From the NCBI GenBank assembly GCA_964490635.1, contig CAZBCK010000008.1:1-26414 (forward strand): 26,414 bases of DNA, given 5' to 3'. Both the position numbers and the translations under genes were made by a program. Each line of letters starts with the position of its first letter. Position 1 is the stretch's first letter. This document shows, piece by piece, positions 7,311-14,343 of this stretch. This DNA is from JAYEHC01 sp964490635. GTDB taxonomy: Bacteria > Patescibacteriota > Minisyncoccia > JAHIHE01 > JAGLIN01. Under the pieces are notes generated by a model. That model was not told where the DNA came from. It saw only the letters and a list, made by a program, of their open reading frames with translations, and ran no database searches.

Positions 7311-8393
7311 ATGTTTAATTTTTTTAAAAAAAAGCCAACAAGTTTCTTGGGCGTTGATATTGGAACAACAAGCATAAAAATTGCTCAACTTGGAATTGAT
7401 GGGGATAGTATAAAACTGGAAAATTATGCTTTTTTAGAAGACAAAGACTATCTTGAAGTTTTGGGAAGCGTTAACGGATCAAGTAACTTGAAAATATCGG
7501 ATATGCAAGTTGTGGAAGATTTGACTGAAATAAAAAAAGAAGCAAAAATAACCAGTGATGATGCCATAATGTCAATTCCGGGATCATCTGCTTTTTCTTC
7601 TATCATAAGTTTGCCTAATATGTCTGAAGATGAAATTTCAAAAGCAATCAACTATGAAGCAAGACAATATATCCCAATTCCTCTTGAGGAAGTGGTTTTT
7701 GATTGGAGTGTTATAAGTAAAAAAGGAGAGGAAGACAAGAAAGGTTCAAAAAAAATAAAGGTGTTGCTAGTTGCCATACCGAAAGAAATAACGGAAAAAT
7801 ATACAAAAATTGCAAGTGCTTTAAAATTAAAATTAATTGCCTTGGAAACGGAATCGTTTTCATTGGCAAGGTCGTTGATTGGGGATGAAGAAGGCGCTTT
7901 TATAATTGTTGATATTGGAAACAAAATGACGAATGTAACGGTTATAGAAAATGGATATGTTTTAGCCAGTCATAGCGCATTCGGAACAGGAGGGAAAGAG
8001 ATTACCAGAGCTATAAGTTACGGGTTTAATATTGATTTTAAAAGGGCTGATAAACTAAAAAAGGATATTGGATTAAGCTTTTCGGGACCACAGAAAAAAG
8101 TTTCTGAAACCATATTTCCAACAATAAATATTATTGTTTCTGAAATAAAAAAGACGAGTGAGATGTATATTAGAGATAATAAAAAAACAGTAAAGAGAGT
8201 AATCGTAACCGGAGGATCTGCGAATCTTCCCGGTTTGGTCAAATATTTTTCCAGTGAATTGAATATTTCCGTTGAAATTGGCAACCCATGGAGAAATATT
8301 GTATATGATAAAATCTTGTCCAGAAAATTAAAAGAAATGTCGTCTGATTTTTCTGTTGCGGTCGGACTTGCTTTAAGAGGATTTGAAAAATAA
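7311..8393 (+). CDS. pilM: Type IV pilus assembly protein PilM
   Basis: A 360-residue actin-like ATPase that forms the cytoplasmic ring of the pilus alignment complex and binds the N-terminal tail of PilN. The N-terminus MFNFFKKKPTSFLGVDIGTTSIKIAQL is the family's opening with the first phosphate loop. The second phosphate motif is FIIVDIGNKMTNVTVIENG and the adenosine motif is VIVTGGSANLPGL. SHSAFGTGGKEITRAIS matches the PilM segment that precedes the IB domain. The frame is open to a GTG at 7248, but the 21 extra residues do not fit the family, while the ATG at 7311 gives the standard N-terminus. The PilN partner conserves the INLLP motif (see 20444) but is about 12 kb away. Confidence 0.93.
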   Translation: MFNFFKKKPTSFLGVDIGTTSIKIAQLGIDGDSIKLENYAFLEDKDYLEVLGSVNGSSNLKISDMQVVEDLTEIKKEAKITSDDAIMSIPGSSAFSSIISLPNMSEDEISKAINYEARQYIPIPLEEVVFDWSVISKKGEEDKKGSKKIKVLLVAIPKEITEKYTKIASALKLKLIALETESFSLARSLIGDEEGAFIIVDIGNKMTNVTVIENGYVLASHSAFGTGGKEITRAISYGFNIDFKRADKLKKDIGLSFSGPQKKVSETIFPTINIIVSEIKKTSEMYIRDNKKTVKRVIVTGGSANLPGLVKYFSSELNISVEIGNPWRNIVYDKILSRKLKEMSSDFSVAVGLALRGFEK

Positions 8394-8418
8394 TATATGT
8401 TATAGTAACATTTTTTAA

Positions 8419-8524
8419 TTTAGGACTTCCTCGCTTTTCCTCTTCCGTTGCAGTCTCTCGGCAGAGGACTATGACGAGAAAGCGCGCAATTCGCCGGAGT
8501 CCCCTGCTGAGAGATTTCAGCAGA
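8419..8524 (+). repeat. Palindromic element, copy 1 (upstream of pilB)
   Basis: About 106 bases starting AATTTAGGACTTCCTCG. Internally AGTCTCTCGGCAGAGGACT (8452-8470) pairs with the segment at 8498-8516 (AGTCCCCTGCTGAGAGATT) as a 19-bp stem with one mismatch and two G-T pairs. The loop contains AGCGCGCAATTC. The reverse complement of 10974-11076 aligns with it along its whole length, including the loop. It fills most of the 224-base gap between pilM and pilB. No coding potential seen. It could be a REP/MITE-type mobile element or a structured RNA. Confidence 0.8.
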
Positions 8525-8602
8525 TTATCTTATTTTGTTTGCTTCGGGTATCAATATTGGTTCTATAAAAACAGAATAAAAGATCTTGTTAAAATGTTTA
8601 TA

Positions 8603-8611
8603 TGTTAAAAT
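8603..8611 (+). promoter_or_regulatory. Extended -10 promoter of pilB (TGT TAAAAT)
   Basis: TGTTAAAAT ends 6 bases before the ATG at 8618. A TTGTTA at 8586-8591 is only 14 bases from the -10, so the -35 contact is doubtful. If real, transcription would begin at or next to the start codon, giving a leaderless mRNA. Confidence 0.45.
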
Positions 8612-8617
8612 AGTGTG

Positions 8618-10375
8618 ATGAATGGCAGTAATTTAAAAAAAGCCTATGAATTTTTGATCTCTCAATCAACAGTTGACAAAAAAGATATTGATAAAGCTTT
8701 TGAAACATCAAAAAAAAATAATGCGGATATTTTTGATGTTTTAGTTGAGATGAATATAATTAGCAAAGAGAATGCGACAGAGGTTAAGGCAAAATTTTTA
8801 GGTGTTCCATATATTAATTTAAGAGAAAAAATTATTACCAGTGATGTCTTAAATGAGATTCCGGAAAAGGCAGCTTTGTTTTATAAGATAGTTCCTTTTG
8901 AAAAAATTGGTAATTCTATTAAAGTTGCGATGGTTGATCCAAATAATATAGATGCCATGGATGCCTTGAAATTTATTTCAATAAAACGAAATATAAAAAC
9001 GGAAGTGTATCTTGTTTCCCAAAACGGTTTTGGTATTGCCATGAAACAGTATAAGACATTTGGCGAAGAGCTAAAAAATGTTCTGGAAAATGTTGACAGG
9101 CAAATTATTACAGATGAAAATAAACGAAAAAAAGAAGGGGAAGATAATGTAGAAAAAATTGCCGAACAGGCTCCCGTAAGTAAAGTTGTTGATATTATAA
9201 TTTCCAATGCCGTTGAAGGCAAGGCAAGCGATATTCATATTGAATCAGAAGAAAATGAATTGAAAGTTAGATATAGGCTGGACGGCGTTTTGCACAATAG
9301 CCTGAAGCTTCCCAAAAAAATCAGTTCGGCTGTTATTTCCAGAATAAAAATACTTTCAAATCTTAAAATAGATGAAACAAGAAAACCGCAGGATGGAAGA
9401 TTTCGTTTTGTATTTTCCGGAAATGGCGGAATAGAAAAAAGTGTTGATTTGCGAGTCTCAACATTTCCAACTGTTAACGGGGAAAAAGTTGTAATGAGAA
9501 TTTTAGACACATCTTCTAATATTGGGAGCTTGGAAAATCTGGGAATACATAAAAAAGGATTGAAAGTAATTAACGAAAACATAAAAAAGCCATATGGAAT
9601 CATACTTGTAACAGGACCTACCGGATCCGGAAAATCAACGACACTTTATGCTATGCTTAAAATATTAAACAAAGAAGGTGTAAACATAGTGACTCTTGAA
9701 GATCCTGTTGAATATTTTATGGCAGGTATTAACCAGAGTCAAATTAAGGCTGAGATAGGATATACATTTTCTTCAGGATTGAGATCTATTTTGCGGCAAG
9801 ATCCTGATATTATTATGGTCGGAGAAATAAGAGACAAAGAGACAGCAGAATTGGCAACGCACGCAGCGTTAACAGGACATCTTGTTTTATCAACATTGCA
9901 TACAAATAGCTCTATTGGAGTTATTCCGCGTCTTATTGATATGGGCATTGAACCATTTTTAATCTCGTCTTCGCTTAACATCGCAATAGGGCAGCGTCTT
10001 GTAAGAAGAATTTGTAAGAAATGCAAGGAAGAAATAAAACCAACAGCTGAAGTAAAAAAAAATATACAAGAAGAACTTGATAAAATTACAGACGATCAGA
10101 AAGAACATCTGGATCTGGAAAACGGCATAAAACTTTTTTGTGGAAAAGGTTGTAAAAAATGCAAACAATCGGGGTTTTCCGGAAGAGTCGGAGTTTACGA
10201 AGTTTTTAAAATGACACCTGGTGTTGAATCAATAATGTCTTCAAAAGTTACAGATGCGGAAATAGAAAAAGAAGCAGAAAAACAAGGAATGCTGACAATG
10301 AAACAAGATGCAATAATAAAAGCGTTAGAGGGGCTGACAACAATAGAAGAAGCTCTTAGACTTGCAGAGGATTAG
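8618..10375 (+). CDS. pilB: Type IV pilus extension ATPase PilB
   Basis: A 585-residue secretion-type ATPase that powers pilin addition at the inner membrane. The N-terminal GspE/MshEN domain (about 15-150) includes VKAKFLGVPYINL and VPFEKIGNSIKVAMVDPNN. The ATPase core has the Asp box region (KVVDIIISNAVEGKASDIHIE, then RYRLDGVLH), Walker A GPTGSGKS (about 333-340), the LRQDPDIIMVGEIRD segment with Walker B, and the His box GHLVLSTLHTNS. The PilB-specific tetra-cysteine zinc site is present: CKKC near 465, then a CGKGCKKCKQSGFSGRVGVYEVF segment. A GTG directly precedes the ATG (8615) and could also be used. The response regulator follows. It is bracketed by inverted palindromic elements. Confidence 0.95.
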   Translation: MNGSNLKKAYEFLISQSTVDKKDIDKAFETSKKNNADIFDVLVEMNIISKENATEVKAKFLGVPYINLREKIITSDVLNEIPEKAALFYKIVPFEKIGNSIKVAMVDPNNIDAMDALKFISIKRNIKTEVYLVSQNGFGIAMKQYKTFGEELKNVLENVDRQIITDENKRKKEGEDNVEKIAEQAPVSKVVDIIISNAVEGKASDIHIESEENELKVRYRLDGVLHNSLKLPKKISSAVISRIKILSNLKIDETRKPQDGRFRFVFSGNGGIEKSVDLRVSTFPTVNGEKVVMRILDTSSNIGSLENLGIHKKGLKVINENIKKPYGIILVTGPTGSGKSTTLYAMLKILNKEGVNIVTLEDPVEYFMAGINQSQIKAEIGYTFSSGLRSILRQDPDIIMVGEIRDKETAELATHAALTGHLVLSTLHTNSSIGVIPRLIDMGIEPFLISSSLNIAIGQRLVRRICKKCKEEIKPTAEVKKNIQEELDKITDDQKEHLDLENGIKLFCGKGCKKCKQSGFSGRVGVYEVFKMTPGVESIMSSKVTDAEIEKEAEKQGMLTMKQDAIIKALEGLTTIEEALRLAED

Positions 10376-10482
10376 AGTTCTTAGAATATGGAATATGGAA
10401 TTTAGAGTAAAAGTTTATTGATTCGTAATATCTCCGTATTTCAATATTTTAAATTCAATATTCTAACTTCTAACTTAAAACT

Positions 10483-10902
10483 ATGCAAGAAAACAAAAAA
10501 ATAAAAGTAGTGATAATAGAAGATGACTCTTATATACTGGATATGTATAAAATCAAATTTGAATCTTCAAATTTTGAAGTCATTTCCGCAGGTGATGGAA
10601 TGGAAGGACTTAAAATACTGGAAAAGAAAAAACCTGATATAATTTTACTTGATATCATTATGCCAAAAATGGACGGATTCAGTGTATTAAAAACTATTAA
10701 AAACAACCCTGCTATTGCGAAAATACCTGTTGTGCTTTTAACAAACTTGGGACAAAAAGAGGATATAGAAAAAGGGTTTAAACTTGGCGCTACCAGTTAT
10801 ATAATTAAAGCGCATTTTACACCGTCAGAAATAGTGAGAAAAATTAGGGATATCTTAAAAAAGGAGAACGATAAATCAGAAACTGAAGATAACGAATCGT
10901 GA
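10483..10902 (+). CDS. Single-domain CheY-like response regulator
   Basis: 139 residues made of one receiver domain with no output domain. The acidic pocket is E13-D14-D15, the phospho-acceptor is D57 (LLDIIMPKMDG), the switch Thr is T87 (LLTNLG) and the invariant Lys is K109 (YIIKAH). The last ~20 residues are a charged tail. It sits between pilB and pilT, as PilG/PilH-type regulators act on pilus motors in other bacteria, so control of extension or retraction is the likely role. No histidine kinase lies in the window, so its phosphodonor is unknown. The 107-base gap before it contains AT-rich near-repeats (GAATATGGAATATGGAATTT). Confidence 0.9.
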   Translation: MQENKKIKVVIIEDDSYILDMYKIKFESSNFEVISAGDGMEGLKILEKKKPDIILLDIIMPKMDGFSVLKTIKNNPAIAKIPVVLLTNLGQKEDIEKGFKLGATSYIIKAHFTPSEIVRKIRDILKKENDKSETEDNES

Positions 10903-10958
10903 ATCAAAAATAATGAATTAGAAAATTAGAAATTGTAATCTATTATTTATTGTTTTGT

Positions 10959-11087
10959 AATTTGAGATAATTTCCTGCCTCGCTAGAGTCTCTCAGTAGA
11001 GGACTCCGGTGAGAATTGCGCGCTTCCTTTGCTGAGAGACTGCGACAGGGCGGAAAAAGCAAGGAAGTCCTAAATTTGAGATAATTT
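10959..11087 (-). repeat. Palindromic element, copy 2, with 15-bp flanking direct repeats (upstream of pilT)
   Basis: A core of about 99 bases (10974-11072) lies between two perfect copies of AATTTGAGATAATTT (10959-10973 and 11073-11087). It is inverted relative to copy 1. The stem AGTCTCTCAGTAGAGGA pairs with TCCTTTGCTGAGAGACT over 17 positions with only two G-T pairs. The loop again holds GCGCGC. The direct repeats look like a target-site duplication, which supports insertion as a mobile element; 15 bp is long for a MITE. Confidence 0.75.
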
Positions 11088-11101
11088 GTAATTCTAGTCG
11101 T

Positions 11102-12178
11102 ATGACAAATATAAATTCTAAACAGGAGTTGGATGATTTGATGATGAATACTGCGCGGGAGAATGCATCAGATCTTCATTTGTCGGTTGGGCGTTATCCG
11201 ACACTTAGAATTAGCGGAAGATTAATTCCTCTCACAAACAAAGAAATTTTGACTCCCCAAAAAGTTGAAGAACTCGTTGACGCGCTTTTAACGGATGATC
11301 AAAAATCAAAATTTGTAAAAGACAAAGAAGCTGATCTTTCTTATGAATTTGGGAAAGAAGCAAGGTTTAGGATAAATGTTTTTTATCAAAGAGGTTTTAT
11401 GAGTGTGGCCTTTCGTTTGATTTCCTCTAAAATTAAGTCTCTTGAAGATCTTGGTATTCCTTCAATAATATATAATTTTACGAAACAGTCTCAGGGCTTT
11501 GTTCTTATTACCGGTCCGGCGGGACATGGGAAAACAACAACCTTGGCTGCTCTTATTGACAGAATCAATCATCAAAAATATGATCATATAATAACTATTG
11601 AAGATCCAATTGAGTATATGTACACGCAGGACAGATGTATTATCAATCAAAGAGAAGTTCATTCAGATACAAGATCTTTCAATAATGCTCTCCGTTCTGT
11701 TTTTAGAGAAGATGCCAATGTCATTCTTATCGGGGAAATGAGAGACTGGGAAACAATAAGTACGGCAGTCACAGCGGCTGAAACAGGACATCTTGTTTTT
11801 GCTACCTTGCATACAAATAGCGCCGCGCAGACGATAGATAGAATTATTGACAGTTTTCCGGCAAGCCAACAAGGACAAATCAGAGCGCAACTATCTTCTA
11901 ATCTTCTCGGGATAGTTTCACAGCGTTTGATTCCCAGCATTGAAGGAGGAAGAGTCCCTGCCGTAGAGATAATGTTTGCAAATTCCGCAGTAAGGAATCT
12001 AATCAGGGAAAATAAAGTTCATCAGCTTGATCTTGTTATCAATACAAGCTCTGACGAAGGAATGATCTCTCTGAACAGTTCGCTTGCCAATCTGGTAAAA
12101 GAAAGAAAGATAGATATAGAAAATGCTGAAAAATATTCAACGAATGTTTCAGATTTGAAAATGATATTGAGAAAATAA
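11102..12178 (+). CDS. pilT: Type IV pilus retraction ATPase PilT
   Basis: 358 residues, close to the standard PilT length (about 345-370). The N-terminal PAS-like domain has ASDLHLSVGRYPTLRISGRL. The core has Walker A GPAGHGKT (138-145), the Asp-box TIEDPIEYMY, the FREDANVILIGEMRD Walker B region and the His box GHLVFATLHTNSA. The end RVPAVEIMFANSAVRNLIRENK matches the AIRNLIRE segment that PilT needs for retraction. It powers pilus disassembly and twitching. Unlike PilB it has no tetra-cysteine zinc site, as expected. It starts 14 bases after the second palindromic element. Confidence 0.96.
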   Translation: MTNINSKQELDDLMMNTARENASDLHLSVGRYPTLRISGRLIPLTNKEILTPQKVEELVDALLTDDQKSKFVKDKEADLSYEFGKEARFRINVFYQRGFMSVAFRLISSKIKSLEDLGIPSIIYNFTKQSQGFVLITGPAGHGKTTTLAALIDRINHQKYDHIITIEDPIEYMYTQDRCIINQREVHSDTRSFNNALRSVFREDANVILIGEMRDWETISTAVTAAETGHLVFATLHTNSAAQTIDRIIDSFPASQQGQIRAQLSSNLLGIVSQRLIPSIEGGRVPAVEIMFANSAVRNLIRENKVHQLDLVINTSSDEGMISLNSSLANLVKERKIDIENAEKYSTNVSDLKMILRK

Positions 12179-12202
12179 GGTATTTCGTATAATTAAAAAA
12201 AA

Positions 12203-12211
12203 TGGTATAAT
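12203..12211 (+). promoter_or_regulatory. Extended -10 promoter of the prepilin gene (TGG TATAAT)
   Basis: TGGTATAAT, identical to the -10 region before hsp20 and the pilN-like gene. No clear -35. It predicts a leader of about 120 bases before the prepilin start at 12338; this leader contains a GGAGG at 12241 with no obvious start codon behind it. Confidence 0.5.
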
Positions 12212-12321
12212 TTCCATATAAGGATTGAGTTTTATTTTTTGGAGGAATTTAGAGGGAAAATTATAAACAAAGAAATTCTGAAATTTATAAAAGATAATTA
12301 ATTTTTAAAACATAAAAAGAA

Positions 12322-12330
12322 AGGGGGTGA
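12322..12330 (+). promoter_or_regulatory. Strong Shine-Dalgarno site of the prepilin gene
   Basis: AGGGGGTGA, 7 bases before the ATG, complements the 16S rRNA anti-SD better than any other leader in the window, consistent with high pilin expression. Most other genes here have no recognisable SD. Confidence 0.7.
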
Positions 12331-12337
12331 AACATTA

Positions 12338-12390
12338 ATGTTAAAATTGAATAAAAAGGGTTTCACCCTGATTGAGTTACTGGTTGTTAT
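12338..12390 (+). CDS. Type IV prepilin, N-terminal part only (cut by assembly gap)
   Basis: The first 17 codons read MLKLNKKGFTLIELLVV. This is a class III/type IV prepilin leader: a short basic leader ending in G8, PilD cleavage before F9, and the conserved E13 at mature position 5. The rest is lost in the 100-N gap. If the gap were exactly 100 bases, TAA at 12491 would be the in-frame stop, but its true size is unknown. The pilin N-terminal helix is usually repeated among several pilin genes of a genome, which may explain why the assembly broke here. A Rho-independent terminator follows at 12517. Confidence 0.85.
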
Positions 12391-12490
12391 NNNNNNNNNN
12401 NNNNNNNNNNNNNNNNNNNNNNNNNNNNNNNNNNNNNNNNNNNNNNNNNNNNNNNNNNNNNNNNNNNNNNNNNNNNNNNNNNNNNNNNNN
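12391..12490. other. Assembly gap (100 N) inside the prepilin gene
   Basis: Exactly 100 N. The gap could hide the rest of the pilin and further genes such as more pilins or pilC. Confidence 0.95.
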
Positions 12491-12516
12491 TAAAATTCAA
12501 GATAAAAATCAAAAAG

Positions 12517-12544
12517 CAGACGGATTTTTCTGTCTGTTTTTTTT
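12517..12544 (+). terminator. Rho-independent terminator after the prepilin gene
   Basis: An 8-bp stem (CAGACGGA/TCTGTCTG with one G-T pair), a TTTT loop and eight T in a row. The T-tract runs into the -35 box of the following promoter, so one segment ends pilin transcription and starts that of the toxin-antitoxin pair. Confidence 0.9.
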
Positions 12545-12570
12545 GACTTTATTTCAAAAAAATATATAAT
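12543..12570 (+). promoter_or_regulatory. Promoter of the MNT/HEPN pair
   Basis: TTGACT (12543-12548), a 16-base spacer, and TATAAT (12565-12570). The ATG at 12577 comes only 6 bases after the -10, so the transcript should be leaderless. Confidence 0.75.
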
Positions 12571-12576
12571 TAAAAC

Positions 12577-12861
12577 ATGGATAAAATAAACGAAATAAAA
12601 ATACAAATCTTGCCTATTCTTGAAAAAGCGGGAGTTTCTCGTTCTTTTGTTTTTGGATCTTACGCGAGAGAAGAATCAAAAAAAGACAGCGATTTGGATC
12701 TCATAATAGAGTTTAACAGAAGAAAAAGTATTTTAGATTTAATAGCTTTGAAACTGGAACTTGAAAAAAAATTGGGAATAAAAGTTGATCTTTTAACTTC
12801 CAATTCTATTCACCCAAAAATTAAAAATTTAATTCAAAAAGAAAAAATTCAAATATTATGA
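12577..12861 (+). CDS. MNT-type nucleotidyltransferase (antitoxin of a HEPN/MNT pair)
   Basis: 94 residues of the minimal nucleotidyltransferase fold. The active-site motif G27-S28-x10-D39-x-D41 (FGSYAREESKKDSDLDL) is intact, matching the GSx10DxD motif of MntA antitoxins. A third acidic position lies in the KVDLLTSNS strand. In studied systems MntA AMPylates a Tyr of its HEPN partner and silences it. The stop overlaps the HEPN start in an ATGA (12858-12861), so the two are translationally coupled, antitoxin first. A strong leaderless promoter and an upstream terminator make the pair an independent unit inside the pilus locus. Confidence 0.9.
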   Translation: MDKINEIKIQILPILEKAGVSRSFVFGSYAREESKKDSDLDLIIEFNRRKSILDLIALKLELEKKLGIKVDLLTSNSIHPKIKNLIQKEKIQIL

Positions 12862-13193
12862 GCAAAAATTATAAAATTTTAGTTGAACATATCTTGGAAA
12901 GCATAGAATGGATAGAAAATTATACCGAAAATATGTCCGAGGATGATTTTGTAAAATCAACGCAAGTTCAGGATTCAGTTATAAGAAGATTGGAAATTAT
13001 CGGAGAGGCGATAGGGAATTTTCCTGAGGAAATTAAAAAGGAACATCCTTGTATTCAATGGGATGAAATTTCAGGGATGAGAAATTTTCTAATTCATGAA
13101 TATTTCGGAGTTGATCTTTATCTGGTTTGGGAAACAGTAAAAAGCGATATTCCAAAATTAAAGGAACAAATAAAAAAGATAATAGAAAATTAA
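12858..13193 (+). CDS. HEPN (DUF86/HepT-like) domain RNase toxin
   Basis: 111 residues, all-helical. The HEPN signature R-x4-H-x-Y is intact as R75-N-F-L-I-H80-E-Y82, within the typical ISGMRNFLIHEYFGVD context; VIRRLEIIGEAIGNFP is the other family hallmark. HepT-like proteins are metal-independent RNases, and the Tyr is the AMPylation target of the partner. Catalytic residues look unimpaired, so the toxin should be active if the antitoxin is lost. pilD starts 13 bases after the stop, so read-through from the toxin-antitoxin promoter may drive pilD. Confidence 0.9.
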   Translation: MSKNYKILVEHILESIEWIENYTENMSEDDFVKSTQVQDSVIRRLEIIGEAIGNFPEEIKKEHPCIQWDEISGMRNFLIHEYFGVDLYLVWETVKSDIPKLKEQIKKIIEN

Positions 13194-13205
13194 AGTCTCT
13201 AAGTT

Positions 13206-14051
13206 ATGGTATATTTTATTTATAGTTCTATAATTTTTGTTGCTGGTCTCGTTGTCGGCAGTTTTTTGAATGTGGTTATTTACAGATTGGAAAACGGAGA
13301 AGAAATAATAAACGACAGATCAAGATGTTTACATTGTAAACATATTTTGGCTTGGTATGATTTAATTCCAATTTTAAGTTTCATATTTCTAAAAGGAAAA
13401 TGCCGGTATTGTAAAAAGAAAATTTCCTGGCAATATCCGTTGGTAGAGTTAGGAACGGGGATTTTATTTATTATGATTTGGAATTTTGAATTTGGAATTT
13501 TGAATTTGGAGTCAATTTTCAATTTTCAATATCTAATAGCTATTTTATATTTATTGTTTATAACAAGTTTCCTGATTGTCATCTTCGTTTACGATTTAAA
13601 ATATTATATCATTCCCAATAAAGTGATCTATCCGGCAATAATTATGGCACTGGGATTTAATTTATTCAATGATCTTATTTCAAATGATAATTTCCAATTA
13701 ATTTCACAATTCACAATTCATAATTCACAATTCGTAGATAATCTTTTCGCCGCAATTATTGCCAGCGGGTTCTTTCTAAGCGTTGTTATTATAACCAAAG
13801 GCAAAGGAATGGGTGGGGGAGATGTGAAACTGGCCTTTTTAATGGGGCTGATTCTTGGCTGGCCGCTGATAATATTTTCCGTGTTTCTGGCTTTTATCTC
13901 AGGGTCTATCATTGGAACATATATGATACTGACTGGCAAGAAGAAAATGAAAAGTATGATTCCCTTCGGACCGTTTTTGATTTTTGGAACTTTTGTGGGA
14001 TTATTTTGGGGAGAAAGGGTTATGGAGTGGTATTTGAATTTTTTAATGTGA
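13206..14051 (+). CDS. pilD: Prepilin peptidase / N-methyltransferase PilD
   Basis: 281-residue multi-pass membrane enzyme that cuts prepilin leaders and methylates the new N-terminus. The N-terminal domain has VVGSFLNVVIYRL and the zinc-type cysteines C41-x2-C44 and C66-x2-C69. Catalytic aspartates are D130 (VYDLKYYIIPNKV) and D206 in the GMGGGDVK motif. Two loop regions are encoded by short tandem repeats: a 14-base unit TTTGGAATTTTGAA twice at 13477-13504, and the heptamer TTCACAA (one copy TTCATAA) four times at 13703-13730. Both give Asn/Phe/Gln-rich spacers (FEFGILNLESIFNFQ; ISQFTIHNSQF) unlike typical PilD. Neither unit is a multiple of 3. Otherwise the protein is intact. Confidence 0.95.
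   Translation: MVYFIYSSIIFVAGLVVGSFLNVVIYRLENGEEIINDRSRCLHCKHILAWYDLIPILSFIFLKGKCRYCKKKISWQYPLVELGTGILFIMIWNFEFGILNLESIFNFQYLIAILYLLFITSFLIVIFVYDLKYYIIPNKVIYPAIIMALGFNLFNDLISNDNFQLISQFTIHNSQFVDNLFAAIIASGFFLSVVIITKGKGMGGGDVKLAFLMGLILGWPLIIFSVFLAFISGSIIGTYMILTGKKKMKSMIPFGPFLIFGTFVGLFWGERVMEWYLNFLM
13703..13730 (+). repeat. Heptanucleotide tandem repeat inside pilD
   Basis: Four consecutive heptamers, TTCACAA three times and TTCATAA once, lie in the coding sequence. Gain or loss of one unit would shift the reading frame upstream of the second catalytic Asp. Confidence 0.85.
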
Positions 14052-14137
14052 GCTGTTGTTATATTATCTTTATCAGGAGAAAAGTAAGTTCCCCTTTTGT
14101 AAAAGGGGGCTAGGGGGATTTCTGGGCAGAACTTGAA

Positions 14138-14165
14138 TGTTGGCTCAGGACTTTGTCCTGAACCA
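14138..14165 (+). repeat. GTTGG palindrome, copy 1
   Basis: GTTGGCTCAGGAC, TTT, GTCCTGAACCAG: an 11-bp dyad with one mismatch. Copies 2 (14273-14298) and 3 (14318-14343) share its GTTGGyTC end when read on the minus strand. A decayed relative (TTTAGGTCAGAGACATTGAA) is at 19671-19690. Confidence 0.65.
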
Positions 14166-14272
14166 GATATTTCTTAAAGCATAGTTAAAAAACTTTTGTC
14201 TTCTTTGTAATTTTGTAATTATTGTAAATTTAAAAACGATAATTGATTGTAAATAGATTGAAAGAAATAAAA

Positions 14273-14298
14273 GATTCAGGTCAGAGACCTGAACCAAC
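14273..14298 (-). repeat. GTTGG palindrome, copy 2
   Basis: On the plus strand TTCAGGTC, AGA, GACCTGAA followed by CCAAC: a perfect 8-bp stem with a 3-base loop. Opposite orientation to copy 1. Confidence 0.65.
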
Positions 14299-14317
14299 GA
14301 TGGAAGTTTGACAAAAG

Positions 14318-14343
14318 GATCCAGTCAGGAGACTGGAGCCAAC
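14318..14343 (-). repeat. GTTGG palindrome, copy 3
   Basis: On the plus strand TCCAGTC, AGGA, GACTGGA then GCCAAC. Both stem arms differ from copy 2 but still pair, a covariation-like pattern. Confidence 0.6.

Noticed and set aside
12858..14051. Alternative genetic code with TGA read as an amino acid
   Set aside because: TGA ends several intact genes at expected family lengths (response regulator, MNT gene, pilD, gatC) and no in-frame TGA was needed elsewhere.
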